A stretch of DNA of 64,000 nt from Rhodopseudomonas palustris (GCF_003226555.1 NZ_QKQS01000023.1:1505123-1569122); one strand, 5' to 3'. Shown: positions 32,693 through 42,543, counted from the stretch's first letter. The notes: generated by a model not told the origin, from the sequence alone. Translations and numbers: made by a program.

Positions 32693-34822
32693 ATGTCGAA
32701 ACCCGAAACGCTCCGCACGCAGGATGGATCGATGTCAGAGAGCTCCGCGCCGATTGCCGCACCCCTCACATCCGGCAATCCGCTGCTTGCCGCCTGGACC
32801 ACCCCGTTCGAGACCCCGCCGTTCACCGAGATCAAGCCCGAGCACTTCATGCCGGCGTTCGAGCAGGCGTTCGCCGATCATGCAGGCGAGATCGCAGCGA
32901 TCGTCAACGATCCGGCGGTCGCGGATTTCGACAACACCATCACGGCGCTTGAGCGCTCCGGTAAGCTGCTCAGCCGGGTGGCTGCGGTGTTCTACGATCT
33001 GGTGTCGGCGCATTCGAGCCCGGAGCTCTTGAAGATCGACGAGGAGGTGTCGCTGCGGATGGCACGGCACTGGAATCCGATCATGATGAACGCGGTGCTG
33101 TTCGGCCGAATCGCAGCGCTGCGCGACCAGCGCGACAGCCTCGGGCTCACCCCGGAGCAGAGCCGGCTGCTCGACCGCACCTACACTCGCTTCCACCGTG
33201 CCGGTGCCGGTCTCGACGAAGCGGCGAAGGCGAGGATGGCCGAGATCAACGAGCGGCTGGCGCAGCTTGGCACCAGCTTCAGCCACCATCTGCTCGGCGA
33301 CGAGCAGGACTGGTTCATGGAGCTCGCCGAAGGCGACACCGACGGGCTGCCGGACAGCTTCGTCGCGGCGGCTCGCGCCGCGGCGAAAGAGCGCGGCCTG
33401 CCCGGCAAAGCGGTGGTGACGCTGTCGCGCTCGTCGGTCGAGCCGTTCCTGAAGATGTCGAGCCGGCGCGACCTGCGCGAGAAGGCGTATCGGGCCTTCA
33501 TCGCTCGCGGCGACAACGGCAACGATAACGACAACAACACCATCATCGGCGAGATCCTCAATCTTCGCGAGGAAAGCGCTAAGCTGCTCGGCTATCCGAC
33601 CTTTGCGGCCTACCGGCTGGAAGATTCGATGGCCAAGACGCCGGACGCGGTCCGTGGCCTGCTCGAGCGGGTTTGGAAGCCGGCGCGCGCCCGCGCTCTC
33701 GCCGACCGCGACGCGCTGCAGGAACTGGTCACCGAAGAGGGTGGCAATTTCAAGCTGGCGCCGTGGGACTGGCGTTACTACGCCGAGAAGCTGCGGCAGC
33801 GCCGCGCCAATTTCGACGACGCCGCGATCAAGTCGTATCTGACGCTCGACAACATGATCGCCGCGGCGTTCGACACCGCCACCCGGCTGTTCGGCGTCAC
33901 TTTCGACGAACGCAAGGATGTGCCGGTGTGGCACCCGGACGTGCGGGTCTGGGAGGTGAAGGACGCCGACGGCGCCCATCGCGGGCTGTTCTACGGCGAT
34001 TACTACGCCCGGCCGTCGAAGCGTTCCGGCGCCTGGATGACCTCGCTGCGCGACCAGCAGAAGCTCGACGGCGCGGTGGCGCCGCTGATCATCAATGTCT
34101 GCAATTTCGCCAAGGGCGCTGGCGGCGAGCCGTCGTTGCTGTCGCCCGACGACGCCCGCACCCTGTTCCACGAATTCGGCCACGGCCTGCACGGCATGCT
34201 GTCGGACGTGACCTATCCGTCGCTGTCCGGCACCTCGGTGTTTACCGACTTCGTCGAGCTGCCCTCACAGCTCTACGAGCACTGGCAGGAGCAGCCGCAG
34301 GTGCTGCGGCAATTCGCCCGACACTACCAGACCGGCGAGCCGCTGCCGGACGAGCTGCTGCAGCGGTTTCTCGCCGCCCGCAAATTCGGCCAGGGCTTCG
34401 CCACCGTCGAGTTCGTGTCCTCGGCGCTGCTCGATCTCGAATTCCACACCCAGCCGGCGGCGTCGATCGGCGAGGTCCGTGACTTCGAACGCCGCGAACT
34501 CGCCAAGATCGGCATGCCGGACGAAATCGCGATGCGCCACCGACCGACCCAGTTCGCCCACATCTTCTCCGGCGATCACTATGCCTCGGGTTACTACAGC
34601 TACATGTGGAGCGAGGTGATGGACGCCGACGCGTTCGGTGCGTTCGAGGAGGCCGGCGACATCTTCGCGGCCGACGTGGCCAAGCGGCTGCGCGACGACA
34701 TCTACGCCTCCGGCGGCTCGCGCGACCCGGAGGAAGCCTATGTGGCGTTCCGCGGCCGCAAGCCGGAGCCCGACGCGCTCTTGCGCCGCCGCGGCCTGCT
34801 CGACACGCCGGAGGCCGCGTAG
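32693..34822 (+). CDS. M3 family metallopeptidase (oligopeptidase A / dipeptidyl carboxypeptidase)
   Basis: 709 residues, normal for PrlC/Dcp enzymes. The zinc motif HEFGHGLHGML starts at H493, with the third ligand Glu in the helix that follows. The N-terminal domain is all helical (PPFTEIKPEHFMPAFEQAFA is the typical start). The C-terminus contains DHYASGYYSYMWSEVMDADA, which lines the substrate channel. It degrades short cytoplasmic peptides. Either the ATG at 32693 or the one at 32732 could be used. The DUF1007 gene begins 4 bp after its stop. Confidence 0.95.
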   Translation: MSKPETLRTQDGSMSESSAPIAAPLTSGNPLLAAWTTPFETPPFTEIKPEHFMPAFEQAFADHAGEIAAIVNDPAVADFDNTITALERSGKLLSRVAAVFYDLVSAHSSPELLKIDEEVSLRMARHWNPIMMNAVLFGRIAALRDQRDSLGLTPEQSRLLDRTYTRFHRAGAGLDEAAKARMAEINERLAQLGTSFSHHLLGDEQDWFMELAEGDTDGLPDSFVAAARAAAKERGLPGKAVVTLSRSSVEPFLKMSSRRDLREKAYRAFIARGDNGNDNDNNTIIGEILNLREESAKLLGYPTFAAYRLEDSMAKTPDAVRGLLERVWKPARARALADRDALQELVTEEGGNFKLAPWDWRYYAEKLRQRRANFDDAAIKSYLTLDNMIAAAFDTATRLFGVTFDERKDVPVWHPDVRVWEVKDADGAHRGLFYGDYYARPSKRSGAWMTSLRDQQKLDGAVAPLIINVCNFAKGAGGEPSLLSPDDARTLFHEFGHGLHGMLSDVTYPSLSGTSVFTDFVELPSQLYEHWQEQPQVLRQFARHYQTGEPLPDELLQRFLAARKFGQGFATVEFVSSALLDLEFHTQPAASIGEVRDFERRELAKIGMPDEIAMRHRPTQFAHIFSGDHYASGYYSYMWSEVMDADAFGAFEEAGDIFAADVAKRLRDDIYASGGSRDPEEAYVAFRGRKPEPDALLRRRGLLDTPEAA

Positions 34823-34826
34823 CCGC

Positions 34827-35480
34827 ATGATCGGCCTATTGCGCCGCGCCGCCGTCCGCTCCGCGCTGGTCGCGGCGGTGCTGGCCTTGTTCGGTCTGTC
34901 CGCCGCCGAGGCGCACCCGCACGTCTGGGTGACCTCGACCAGCGAGCTGGTCTACGCGCCGGACGGCTCGTTCACCGGCGTGCGGCATTCCTGGGCGTTC
35001 GACGACATGTTCTCGACCTATGCGCTGCAGGGCGTCGAGACCAAGGAGAAGGGCGTCTACACCCGCGAGGACCTGGCGCCGCTGGCGCAGACCAATGTCG
35101 AGTCGCTGAAAGAATTCGCCTACTTCACTTTCGCCAAGGCCAACGGCAAGAAGCAGAAGTTCGGCGAGCCGGTCGACTATTATCTGTCCTGCAAGGACGG
35201 CGTGCTGACGCTGCACTTCTTCCTGCCGCTGAAGACCCCGGTGAAGAGCAGCGAGCTGTCGGTCGAAGTGTTCGATCCGAGCTACTTCATCGACTTCTCG
35301 TTCGCCGAGAAGACCCCGGTCAGTCTGGTCGGCGCGCCGGCGGGCTGCAAATTCGACTTCCAGCGCCCCAACGACGGCACCGCCACCGCGCAGCGGATGA
35401 GCGAGGACAACTTCCTCAGCGGTGCCAACTTCAACTATGGCGCGATGTTCGCCAACAAGATCACGGTGACCTGCCCATGA
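34827..35480 (+). CDS. DUF1007 family exported protein
   Basis: 217 residues. Signal peptide about 1-28 (RSALVAAVLALFGLSAAEAH). The DUF1007 hallmark AHPHVWVTSTSELVY follows directly, with the His pair at the mature N-terminus that could bind a metal, then FTGVRHSWAFDDMFS. Further along SCKDGVLTLHFFLPL and the closing NKITVTCP. DUF1007 genes are regularly paired with NicO/RcnA-type nickel/cobalt exporters, as here (4-bp overlap), suggesting a periplasmic metal-binding partner. Precise role unknown. Confidence 0.9.
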   Translation: MIGLLRRAAVRSALVAAVLALFGLSAAEAHPHVWVTSTSELVYAPDGSFTGVRHSWAFDDMFSTYALQGVETKEKGVYTREDLAPLAQTNVESLKEFAYFTFAKANGKKQKFGEPVDYYLSCKDGVLTLHFFLPLKTPVKSSELSVEVFDPSYFIDFSFAEKTPVSLVGAPAGCKFDFQRPNDGTATAQRMSEDNFLSGANFNYGAMFANKITVTCP

Positions 35481-36649
35481 CGTCCCATCGCCGCTTCGCG
35501 CTCGTCGCCTTGATGGTCTGCATTGCCACGCTCGCGTTCGCTGACGCTACGCTGCACGCGGCGTTTGCGCACAATCCGTTCGGTGCGCCGAAGGGCGCTG
35601 CGGAGCCGCAGGTCGGCGGCATCATCGGCTGGCTGCTGGCGCAGCAATCGGCATTCTACAAGCAGATGTCGGCGACGATCCGCGCCGCCAAGGCCGATGG
35701 CAGCGCAGTGTGGACGCTGCTCGGCATCTCGTTCGCCTATGGCGTGTTCCATGCCGCGGGTCCGGGGCACGGCAAGGCGGTGATCTCGTCCTATCTGGTC
35801 GCCAACGAGGAGACCGCCCGGCGCGGCATCGCGCTGTCGTTCATCTCGGCGTTGCTGCAGGCGCTCGTCGCGGTGCTGATCGTCGGCATTTGCGCCTGGC
35901 TGCTGAATGCCACCGCCAGCACGATGTGCGGGGCGGAGCGGGCGATCGAGATCGGCAGCTACGCTCTGATCGCGCTGTTCGGTGTGCGCTTGGTCTGGAT
36001 CAAGGGTGGCGGATTTTTCCGCGCGCTGCAGGCGAATATTCACAGGCCGCAACTGGCGATGGCCGGGGTGCCGTCGGGGTTGGCCGACCATGGCCACGAT
36101 CATCCGCACGACCACGATCACGGCCATACTCACGCCCGTCATGCGCACCCGGCCGGCGACCATCATCATGACCACCACCACGACCACAATCATGGTCACG
36201 GGCACAGTCACGCGCACGACCATGGCGATCACCATCATCACGCCGCCGGCGAATCCTGTGATCATTGCGGTCATTCGCACGGGCCGGAGCCGAGCGAGCT
36301 CGCCGGCCCCGGCGGCTGGCGCCGTGGGCTGGGCGCGGTGCTGACGGTCGGCGTCCGCCCGTGTTCCGGCGCGATTCTGCTGTTGGTGTTTGCGCTGGCT
36401 CAGGGGTTGTTCTGGGCCGGGATCGCCGCCACCTTCGTGATGGCGCTGGGCACCGCGATCACGGTCGCGACCATCGCGGTGGCGGCGGTGTCGGCCAAGG
36501 GGCTGGCGCGCAGGCTTGCCGCACACCGCGACGGGGGTGGCATGCTGGTGATGCGGGGGCTTGAATTTGGTGCGGCCGCCCTGGTCATGTTGCTCGGCTG
36601 CGGACTTCTCCTAGGGTATGTTGCAGCCGAACGTGTGACGTGTCTTTAA
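35477..36649 (+). CDS. NicO/RcnA-type nickel/cobalt transporter
   Basis: 390 residues. N-terminal signal-like helix, then helices with the signature GVFHAAGPGHGKAVISSYL, and a second half GLGAVLTVGVRPCSGAILLLVFAL (the RPCSGA metal-site motif). Between them lies a very long His/Asp-rich cytoplasmic loop (residues about 200-275, GHDHPHDHDHGHTHARHAHP and beyond) probably collecting metal. The C-terminus is hydrophobic. Such proteins export Ni2+/Co2+. It overlaps the DUF1007 gene by 4 bp (ATGA). Direction and metal are by family inference; zinc is not excluded given the His content. Confidence 0.9.
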   Translation: MTSHRRFALVALMVCIATLAFADATLHAAFAHNPFGAPKGAAEPQVGGIIGWLLAQQSAFYKQMSATIRAAKADGSAVWTLLGISFAYGVFHAAGPGHGKAVISSYLVANEETARRGIALSFISALLQALVAVLIVGICAWLLNATASTMCGAERAIEIGSYALIALFGVRLVWIKGGGFFRALQANIHRPQLAMAGVPSGLADHGHDHPHDHDHGHTHARHAHPAGDHHHDHHHDHNHGHGHSHAHDHGDHHHHAAGESCDHCGHSHGPEPSELAGPGGWRRGLGAVLTVGVRPCSGAILLLVFALAQGLFWAGIAATFVMALGTAITVATIAVAAVSAKGLARRLAAHRDGGGMLVMRGLEFGAAALVMLLGCGLLLGYVAAERVTCL

Positions 36650-36823
36650 CCAGCAGACCGCAAACTTCGTTTTTCAGCGGTGGTGGCAAAACCCGATGGG
36701 GTTTCGTGCGTAGATGATGTGGTCGTCACGGAACCGCGGCAGTGCGCTGCAGTCATCGAACAGCCGCCCCGTCACCGCGTCGTCTTGACAACGATAGGCC
36801 AAAGCGCGAAGCCAAGCAGCAAC

Positions 36824-37861
36824 ATGAGCGTCATTGTTCCGATCCATGGACCTGCGATCGCCCCGGCGCCCGCGCCGGAGCGCGTTGGTGTGCTGTTGGT
36901 CAACCTCGGCACCCCCGACAGCTGCGACACCAAGGGCGTGCGGATCTATCTGCGCGAGTTCCTGTCCGATCCGCGCGTCATCGAAAACCAGGGGCTGTTC
37001 TGGAAGCTGGCGCTCAACGGCATCATTCTGAACACGCGTCCGGCCCGCAAGGCGAAGGACTATCAGAAGATCTGGAACCACGAGGCGAACGAATCGCCGC
37101 TCAAGACCATCACGCGTGCGCAGGCGGAGAAGCTGACGGCGTCGCTGGGCGATCGCGGCCATCTGATCGTCGATTGGGCGATGCGGTACGGTAACCCGTC
37201 GCTGCGCGACCGCATCGAGGCGCTGGTGGCCAAGGGCTGCACCCGGCTGCTGGTGGTGCCGCTGTATCCGCAGTATTCCGCCGCGACCTCCGCGACCGTG
37301 TGCGATCAGGCGTTCCGGGTGCTGCGCGAGCTGCGCGCCCAGCCGACGCTGCGGGTGACGCCGCCGTATTATCGCGATCCGGCCTATATCGATGCGCTGG
37401 CGACCTCGATCAATGCGCATCTTGCGACGCTGTCGTTCGAGCCGGAATTGATCGTCGCTTCGTTCCACGGCATGCCGCAGGCCTATATCGACAAGGGCGA
37501 TCCGTATCAGGCGCAGTGCGTGGCCACCGTCGAGGCGCTGCGTGACCGGATGGGGCTGGCCGACGACAAGCTGCTGCTGACCTTCCAGTCGCGGTTCGGC
37601 TTCGACCAGTGGCTGCAGCCCTACACCGACAAGACCATCGAGGCGCTGGCGCGCAAGGGTGTGCGCAAGATCGCGGTGGTGATGCCCGGCTTCTCGGCCG
37701 ACTGCCTGGAGACTCTGGAAGAGATCGCGCAGGAGAACGCCGAGATCTTCATGGAGCACGGCGGCCAGGAATTTACCGCGATCCCCTGCCTCAACGATTC
37801 CGACGCCGGCATCCAGGTGATCCGCCAGCTCGTACTGCGCGAACTGCAGGGCTGGCTGTAA
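36824..37861 (+). CDS. hemH: Ferrochelatase
   Basis: 345 residues from the ATG at 36824. Inserts Fe2+ into protoporphyrin IX, the last heme step. Conserved pieces: GVLLVNLGTPDSCDTKGVRIYLREFLSDPRVIE, RLLVVPLYPQYSAATSATV, the catalytic His region VASFHGMPQAYIDKGDPYQAQC (SFHG motif), QSRFGFDQWLQPYTDKT, and the Glu-containing GFSADCLETLEEIAQENAEI. Alphaproteobacterial length. An in-frame GTG at 36680 would add 48 residues without conservation. It is in the same window as hemA but transcribed separately. No FixK box found in its 174-bp upstream gap. Confidence 0.96.
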   Translation: MSVIVPIHGPAIAPAPAPERVGVLLVNLGTPDSCDTKGVRIYLREFLSDPRVIENQGLFWKLALNGIILNTRPARKAKDYQKIWNHEANESPLKTITRAQAEKLTASLGDRGHLIVDWAMRYGNPSLRDRIEALVAKGCTRLLVVPLYPQYSAATSATVCDQAFRVLRELRAQPTLRVTPPYYRDPAYIDALATSINAHLATLSFEPELIVASFHGMPQAYIDKGDPYQAQCVATVEALRDRMGLADDKLLLTFQSRFGFDQWLQPYTDKTIEALARKGVRKIAVVMPGFSADCLETLEEIAQENAEIFMEHGGQEFTAIPCLNDSDAGIQVIRQLVLRELQGWL

Positions 37862-38017
37862 TCGAAGACCGGCTGTCGTCAGCGACCGCCGGCTCCAAGC
37901 GCAAATCCGTCATCTCGAACCTGAATCGCTAAGGCCGCGACCCATCAGGGTTGCGCCGGTCCGGCGCACCCATCACCATGCCCGCACGAAAAGCGAAATC
38001 CGGCGAGGAGAGTTTGC

Positions 38018-39016
38018 ATGTTCTATGATCTCAGCGGGTTCGATGTGGTGTCCATCGTTCTCGTCCTGCTGGTGATCCTGACGCTGTTCGCCGGCGTCAA
38101 GACGGTGCCGCAGGGCTTCGATTGGACCATCGAACGATTCGGCAAGTTCACCCGGACGCTGTCCCCCGGCCTCAATCTGATCATCCCGTATTTCGATCGT
38201 GTCGGCCGCAAGGTGAACATGATGGAGCAGGTGATCGAGATTCCGGAGCAGGAAGTCATTACCAAGGACAACGCCACCGTGACGGTGGACGGCGTCGCGT
38301 TCTATCAGGTGTTCGACGCCGCCAAGGCGAGCTACGAGGTCTCCGACCTCAATCAGGCGATCGTGGTGCTGACCATGACCAACATCCGCTCGGTCATGGG
38401 CTCGATGGACCTCGACGCCGTGCTGTCGCATCGCGACGAGATCAACGAGCGGCTGCTGCGCGTCGTCGACGCCGCGGTTTCGCCGTGGGGGCTGAAGGTC
38501 AACCGCATCGAGATCAAGGACATCGCGCCGCCGGCCGATCTGGTCGAGGCGATGGGGCGGCAGATGAAGGCCGAGCGCGTCAAGCGCGCCGACATTCTGG
38601 CCGCCGAGGGCCAGCGCCAGTCGGAAATTCTGCGCGCCGAGGGCGCCAAGCAGAGCCAGATCCTGCAGGCCGAGGGCCGGCGCGAAGCCGCGTTTCGGGA
38701 CGCCGAGGCGCGCGAGCGCTCCGCCGAGGCCGAGGCGCGGGCCACTCAGATGGTCAGCGAAGCGATTGCAAAGGGCGACGTCGCGGCGCTGAACTACTTC
38801 ATCGCCGACAAATACATCAAGGCGTTCGGCCAGCTCGCCGACTCGCCGAACCAGAAGGTGATCATGCTGCCGGTCGAGGCGATGAGCATGCTCGGCTCGC
38901 TCGCCGGGATCGGCGAGATCGCCAAGGCGACGTTCGGCGAAAGCGCCGCGTCCGCGCAGGCTGCCGCCCGCCGCGGCTCGGTGCCGCCGACGACGCCGGT
39001 GCCGCCGGCGCGGTGA
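38018..39016 (+). CDS. SPFH/band 7 membrane protein (QmcA/stomatin-like)
   Basis: 332 residues. N-terminal membrane anchor (GFDVVSIVLVLLVILTLFAG), then SPFH domain from about residue 28 (VPQGFDWTIERFGKFTRTLS, PGLNLIIPYFDRVGRKVNMM, EVITKDNATVTVDGVAFYQV), then a long Ala/Glu/Arg coiled coil (residues about 180-250, RADILAAEGQRQSEILRAEG). It forms large membrane scaffolds that influence FtsH proteolysis. Paired with the NfeD protein 16 bp downstream, the standard SPFH-NfeD gene pair. Confidence 0.94.
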   Translation: MFYDLSGFDVVSIVLVLLVILTLFAGVKTVPQGFDWTIERFGKFTRTLSPGLNLIIPYFDRVGRKVNMMEQVIEIPEQEVITKDNATVTVDGVAFYQVFDAAKASYEVSDLNQAIVVLTMTNIRSVMGSMDLDAVLSHRDEINERLLRVVDAAVSPWGLKVNRIEIKDIAPPADLVEAMGRQMKAERVKRADILAAEGQRQSEILRAEGAKQSQILQAEGRREAAFRDAEARERSAEAEARATQMVSEAIAKGDVAALNYFIADKYIKAFGQLADSPNQKVIMLPVEAMSMLGSLAGIGEIAKATFGESAASAQAAARRGSVPPTTPVPPAR

Positions 39017-39032
39017 GACGGAGGCTGCTGCC

Positions 39033-39482
39033 ATGACCGCGATGTTCACCGCGCTCGGCGCCTGGAATTGGTTGATTTTCGGCTTCGTGCTGATGGGCCT
39101 CGAGCTGCTCGCGCCGGGCGTGTTTCTGTTCTGGCTCGGGCTCGCGGCGCTGTTGGTCGGGCTGCTGGCGCTGCTGCTCGAGCCGGGATGGCAGGTTCAG
39201 ATCCTGCTGTTCGGGCTGTTTGCGGCCGCCGCGGTGCCGTTGTGGCGGCGGATGGCGCGCGGCGGCGACGCCGAGGCGCACGCCACCAACCCGTTCCTCA
39301 ACCGTCGCACCGATGCATTGGTCGGTCGCGAATTCACCCTGGAGAAGCCGATCGAGGGCGGCGTCGGTACGGTTCGGATCGACGATACGGTGTGGCGCGT
39401 GTTCGGCCCCGACACCCCAGCCGGCAGCCGGGTACGAATCGTCGCGGCGGATGGGGTGAAGCTGACAGTGGCGGCGGTGTAG
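39033..39482 (+). CDS. NfeD family membrane protein
   Basis: 149 residues. Three membrane helices (WNWLIFGFVLMGLELLAPGV, FLFWLGLAALLVGLLALLLE, QVQILLFGLFAAAAVPLW), then a soluble OB-fold domain (NRRTDALVGREFTLEKPIEG, GTVRIDDTVWRVFG). This is the short form of NfeD that partners SPFH proteins. The ATG at 39033 lies 16 bp after the SPFH stop. Confidence 0.92.
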   Translation: MTAMFTALGAWNWLIFGFVLMGLELLAPGVFLFWLGLAALLVGLLALLLEPGWQVQILLFGLFAAAAVPLWRRMARGGDAEAHATNPFLNRRTDALVGREFTLEKPIEGGVGTVRIDDTVWRVFGPDTPAGSRVRIVAADGVKLTVAAV

Positions 39483-39547
39483 GCCTGCTTCCGATCCTTC
39501 AAGCGAAGCGGCGGCCAGGAAGGATGGGGCAACTACACGCGCGACAG

Positions 39548-39590
39548 CATCCTTCGCGGCTCGCCCTGGCGGGCGAGCGCTTCAGGATGA
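39548..39590. repeat. REP-like hairpin (family R1 relative)
   Basis: CATCCTTCG...CAGGATGA with a GCTCGCCCTGGCGGGCGAGC internal stem, located between the convergent NfeD and kdsD genes. It shares its outer arms with the units at 10464-10504 and 54469-54511 but has a different inner stem, so only the palindromic form is kept. Confidence 0.6.
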
Positions 39591-39613
39591 CGACTCGGAG
39601 AAAGCACGAAGGC

Positions 39614-40627
39614 TTAAGCCACGCCTGCCCGCAGCAGGTCGTGCAAATGCACGATGCCGAGCGGCTTCTTGCCTTCGGCGACGAGCAACGCGGTGATCTT
39701 CGAGGAGTTCAGCAGTTCCAGCGCCTGACCGGCCAGCAGGTTCGGGCTGATCGTCTTCGGGTTGCGGGTCATCACCTCGTCGACCGTCGCGGTCATCAGG
39801 TCCGGCCGCATATTGCGGCGGAGGTCACCGTCGGTGACGATGCCGGCGATCTGACCGTTGGTGTCGATGATGCCGACGCAGCCGAAGCCCTTGGCGGACA
39901 TCTCGACCAGGGCGTCCGACATCCGGGTGCCGAGCGGCTTCAGCGGAATCGCATCGCCGGTGTGCATCAGGTCGCGGGCGTATTTCAGCATGGCGCCGAG
40001 CTTGCCGCCGGGGTGCAGCACGCTGAAATCGCCCGGCGTGAAGCCGCGGCTTTCCAGCAGCGCGATCGCCAGCGCATCGCCGAGCGCCAGCATCATCAGC
40101 GACGAGGTGGTCGGCGCCAGATTGTGCGGGCAGGCCTCGCGCGCCTTCGGCAGCGTCAGCGACACGTCGGCGGCGGTGGCCAGCGTCGAGGTCGGGTCGG
40201 AGGTCATCGCCACCAGCGCGATCTTGAAGCGCTTGGCGTAGCTGATCAGATTCTTCATCTCCGGCTGCTCGCCGGACCAGGACATTGCGAGAATGATGTC
40301 GTCGGCCGTGATCATGCCGAGGTCGCCGTGGCTCGCCTCGGAGGCGTGCACGAAGAACGCCGGCGTCCCGGTCGAGGCGAAGGTGGCAGCGATCTTGCGG
40401 CCGATATGTCCGGACTTGCCGAGCCCGGTGATGATCAGGCGGCCCTTGGCGTTCTGAATCAGGTCGATCGTGGCGGCGAAGCGGGCACCGAGATCGGATT
40501 GCAGCGCAGTGGCGAGCGCGGTCACGCCGCTGGCTTCAGCCTCCAGGGTGCGCAGGGCCGAGGGGATCGCGGCGGCGGCTTGCTCGCTCATTGCGGGTAT
40601 CTTGGTATGGGTTTTGGACAGTGCCAT
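39614..40627 (-). CDS. kdsD: Arabinose-5-phosphate isomerase (KpsF/GutQ family)
   Basis: 337 residues. SIS domain at about 45-180 (GRLIITGLGKSGHIGRKIAA, HASEASHGDLGMITADDIIL, ALGDALAIALLESRGF) followed by two CBS domains (MHTGDAIPLKPLGTRMSDAL and VMTRNPKTISPNLLAGQALE). It converts ribulose-5-phosphate to arabinose-5-phosphate for Kdo synthesis in lipopolysaccharide. The ATG at 40627 has GGAGACC upstream; an ATG at 40591 is an alternative. Divergent from the outer-membrane barrel gene. Confidence 0.95.
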   Translation of the reverse strand: MALSKTHTKIPAMSEQAAAAIPSALRTLEAEASGVTALATALQSDLGARFAATIDLIQNAKGRLIITGLGKSGHIGRKIAATFASTGTPAFFVHASEASHGDLGMITADDIILAMSWSGEQPEMKNLISYAKRFKIALVAMTSDPTSTLATAADVSLTLPKAREACPHNLAPTTSSLMMLALGDALAIALLESRGFTPGDFSVLHPGGKLGAMLKYARDLMHTGDAIPLKPLGTRMSDALVEMSAKGFGCVGIIDTNGQIAGIVTDGDLRRNMRPDLMTATVDEVMTRNPKTISPNLLAGQALELLNSSKITALLVAEGKKPLGIVHLHDLLRAGVA

Positions 40628-40830
40628 GCAGGGTCTCCGGCATGGGCCGCGAAGCGGCCGGGCCTTCTCCTAGCATGGGGCTGGCCGGGATGCGACGAGG
40701 GCCGCCGCGGCTCCGCTCCGTTCTCAACCGCTCCTTAACCATAGTTGTTTTAACTCCATTAACGATGAGGAGCGGCTCGCCGCCCCTTGGTGTCGTTCAT
40801 GGTTCTGATTTTGTTGGAGTTTCGGCAGTC

Positions 40831-42543
40831 GTGACGTGGGCTCCAGCATCGGGCCGCCGCTCTCGCGCAGGGTTGTGCGCTGGCGCCGCATGTCTGGCGC
40901 TCGCTGCGCTCAACACAACTGGCGCGGGCGCTCAAAGTCTGACACGCGATCTGCTCAATCCGCAGCGCGGCGGTTTCGTGGCTGCACAGGACCTGCCGCT
41001 GCGGCCGACTCCCGGCACCACCATCTCGGCATCCCGGGCCCGCAACGTTTTCACGCAGCCCCAGGACGACGCCGCCAGCACGCCGCTACGCTCGACCTCG
41101 ACGGCGGCGTTGCAACCCCCGCCCGGCAACGCCAATCCGGACAATGCTGGCGTCGCTTACGACGCGCTGAATCGTAAGCGTCAGAAGCCGAAATACTATC
41201 CCGGCGCGCCGCGGCCAAAATCGGTGGGCCCGGGCTCGCCGATGGTCACCCCGGCCCCGCCGCCGGCGCGGCCCTTGCCGCCGTCGCAGACCGCCGCCAA
41301 GCCGCCACTCCCGGCTGCGCTCGCCGGCCGCGTCCCCGGCCAGCCGACCCGGCGACAGCTCAAGATCGACGATGATCCGTTCGGCCCGGTGGGCGACTAC
41401 GCCGGCAGTTTCCTGATCAAGGGTGCGCTCGAAGTCGGCGGCGGCTACGATACCAATCCGGCGCGCACTAACACGCCGCGCAGCTCCGGCTTCTACAAGG
41501 TGGCGCCGGAACTGATGATCACCTCGGATTGGGAGCGCCACGCGCTGGTCGCCGATCTGCGCGGCGCCTTCACCGGCTACGGGCACGACTTCAATCCGCC
41601 GGCCGGCACGGTGTCACCCGCGCCGATCAGCCTCGATCGGCCGGAATTCAACGGCCATGTCGACGGCCGGATCGACGCCAGCCGCGACACCCGGCTGATC
41701 GGGCAGGGACGGCTGATCGTCGGCACCGACAATCCGGGCAGCCCGAACATCCAGGCCGGCCTCACCAAATATCCGCTGTCCACCACCACCGGATTCTCCG
41801 GCGGCATCGATCAAAACTTCAATCGTCTGCAGGTCACCGCGGTCGGCAATTTCGACCGTACCGTGTATCAAGACTCGCAGCTGACCGACGGCACCAGCTA
41901 TCCCAACAAGGACCGCAACTACAATCAATACGGCGGTGTCGGCCGGGTCAGCTACGAGCTGAAGCCGGGCTTGAAGCCGTTCGTCGAGATCGAAGGCGAT
42001 ACTCGCGTCCACGACGTGCCGGTCGACCGTTATCAGTATCTGCGCGGCTCGGATGGTGGGTACGTCAAGGGCGGCACCAGCTTCGAGCTGACGCGGCTGC
42101 TGACGGGTGAAATCTCGATCGGTTATGCGGCACGCAGATACGTCGATCCGCGGCTCGAGAAGCTCGGTGGCCTGCTCACTGCGGCCTCGCTGGTGTGGAC
42201 GGTGACGCCGCTGACCACGGTGAAGTTCAACGCCGACACCCAGATCTCGGAATCGCCGCTGGCCGGCGTCTCCGGCGTGTTCACCCACACCTACACGGCG
42301 GAGGTCGGCCACGATTTCCGCCGCTGGCTGACGGCGATCGGCCGGTTCACTTACGCGACCTACGATTATCAGGGCTCCGGCCGTTCCGATCGGCTCAATT
42401 CGATCGAAGGCAATCTGATCTACAAGCTCAGCCGCTCGCTGTGGGTGAAGGGGCAGCTCCGCTACGACAAGCTGGATTCCAATGTCGTCGGCGGCAGCTA
42501 CAACGCCACCGTAGCGATGCTCAGCGTCCGGCTGCAGAACTGA
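40831..42543 (+). CDS. Outer-membrane beta-barrel protein (BBP2-type)
   Basis: About 570 residues from the GTG at 40831 (GGAG 11 bp upstream), which gives a clean signal peptide (RRSRAGLCAGAACLALAALN, then GAGAQS). An ATG at 40765 would add 22 residues. A Pro/Ala-rich linker (residues about 110-175) is followed by a barrel from residue about 195, with repeated amphipathic strands such as GALEVGGGYDTNPARTNTPR and ending in YNATVAMLSVRLQN with the C-terminal strand. It matches the putative beta-barrel porin 2 family of Rhizobiales. Substrate or role unknown; its position beside kdsD fits the cell envelope. Confidence 0.83.
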   Translation: MTWAPASGRRSRAGLCAGAACLALAALNTTGAGAQSLTRDLLNPQRGGFVAAQDLPLRPTPGTTISASRARNVFTQPQDDAASTPLRSTSTAALQPPPGNANPDNAGVAYDALNRKRQKPKYYPGAPRPKSVGPGSPMVTPAPPPARPLPPSQTAAKPPLPAALAGRVPGQPTRRQLKIDDDPFGPVGDYAGSFLIKGALEVGGGYDTNPARTNTPRSSGFYKVAPELMITSDWERHALVADLRGAFTGYGHDFNPPAGTVSPAPISLDRPEFNGHVDGRIDASRDTRLIGQGRLIVGTDNPGSPNIQAGLTKYPLSTTTGFSGGIDQNFNRLQVTAVGNFDRTVYQDSQLTDGTSYPNKDRNYNQYGGVGRVSYELKPGLKPFVEIEGDTRVHDVPVDRYQYLRGSDGGYVKGGTSFELTRLLTGEISIGYAARRYVDPRLEKLGGLLTAASLVWTVTPLTTVKFNADTQISESPLAGVSGVFTHTYTAEVGHDFRRWLTAIGRFTYATYDYQGSGRSDRLNSIEGNLIYKLSRSLWVKGQLRYDKLDSNVVGGSYNATVAMLSVRLQN

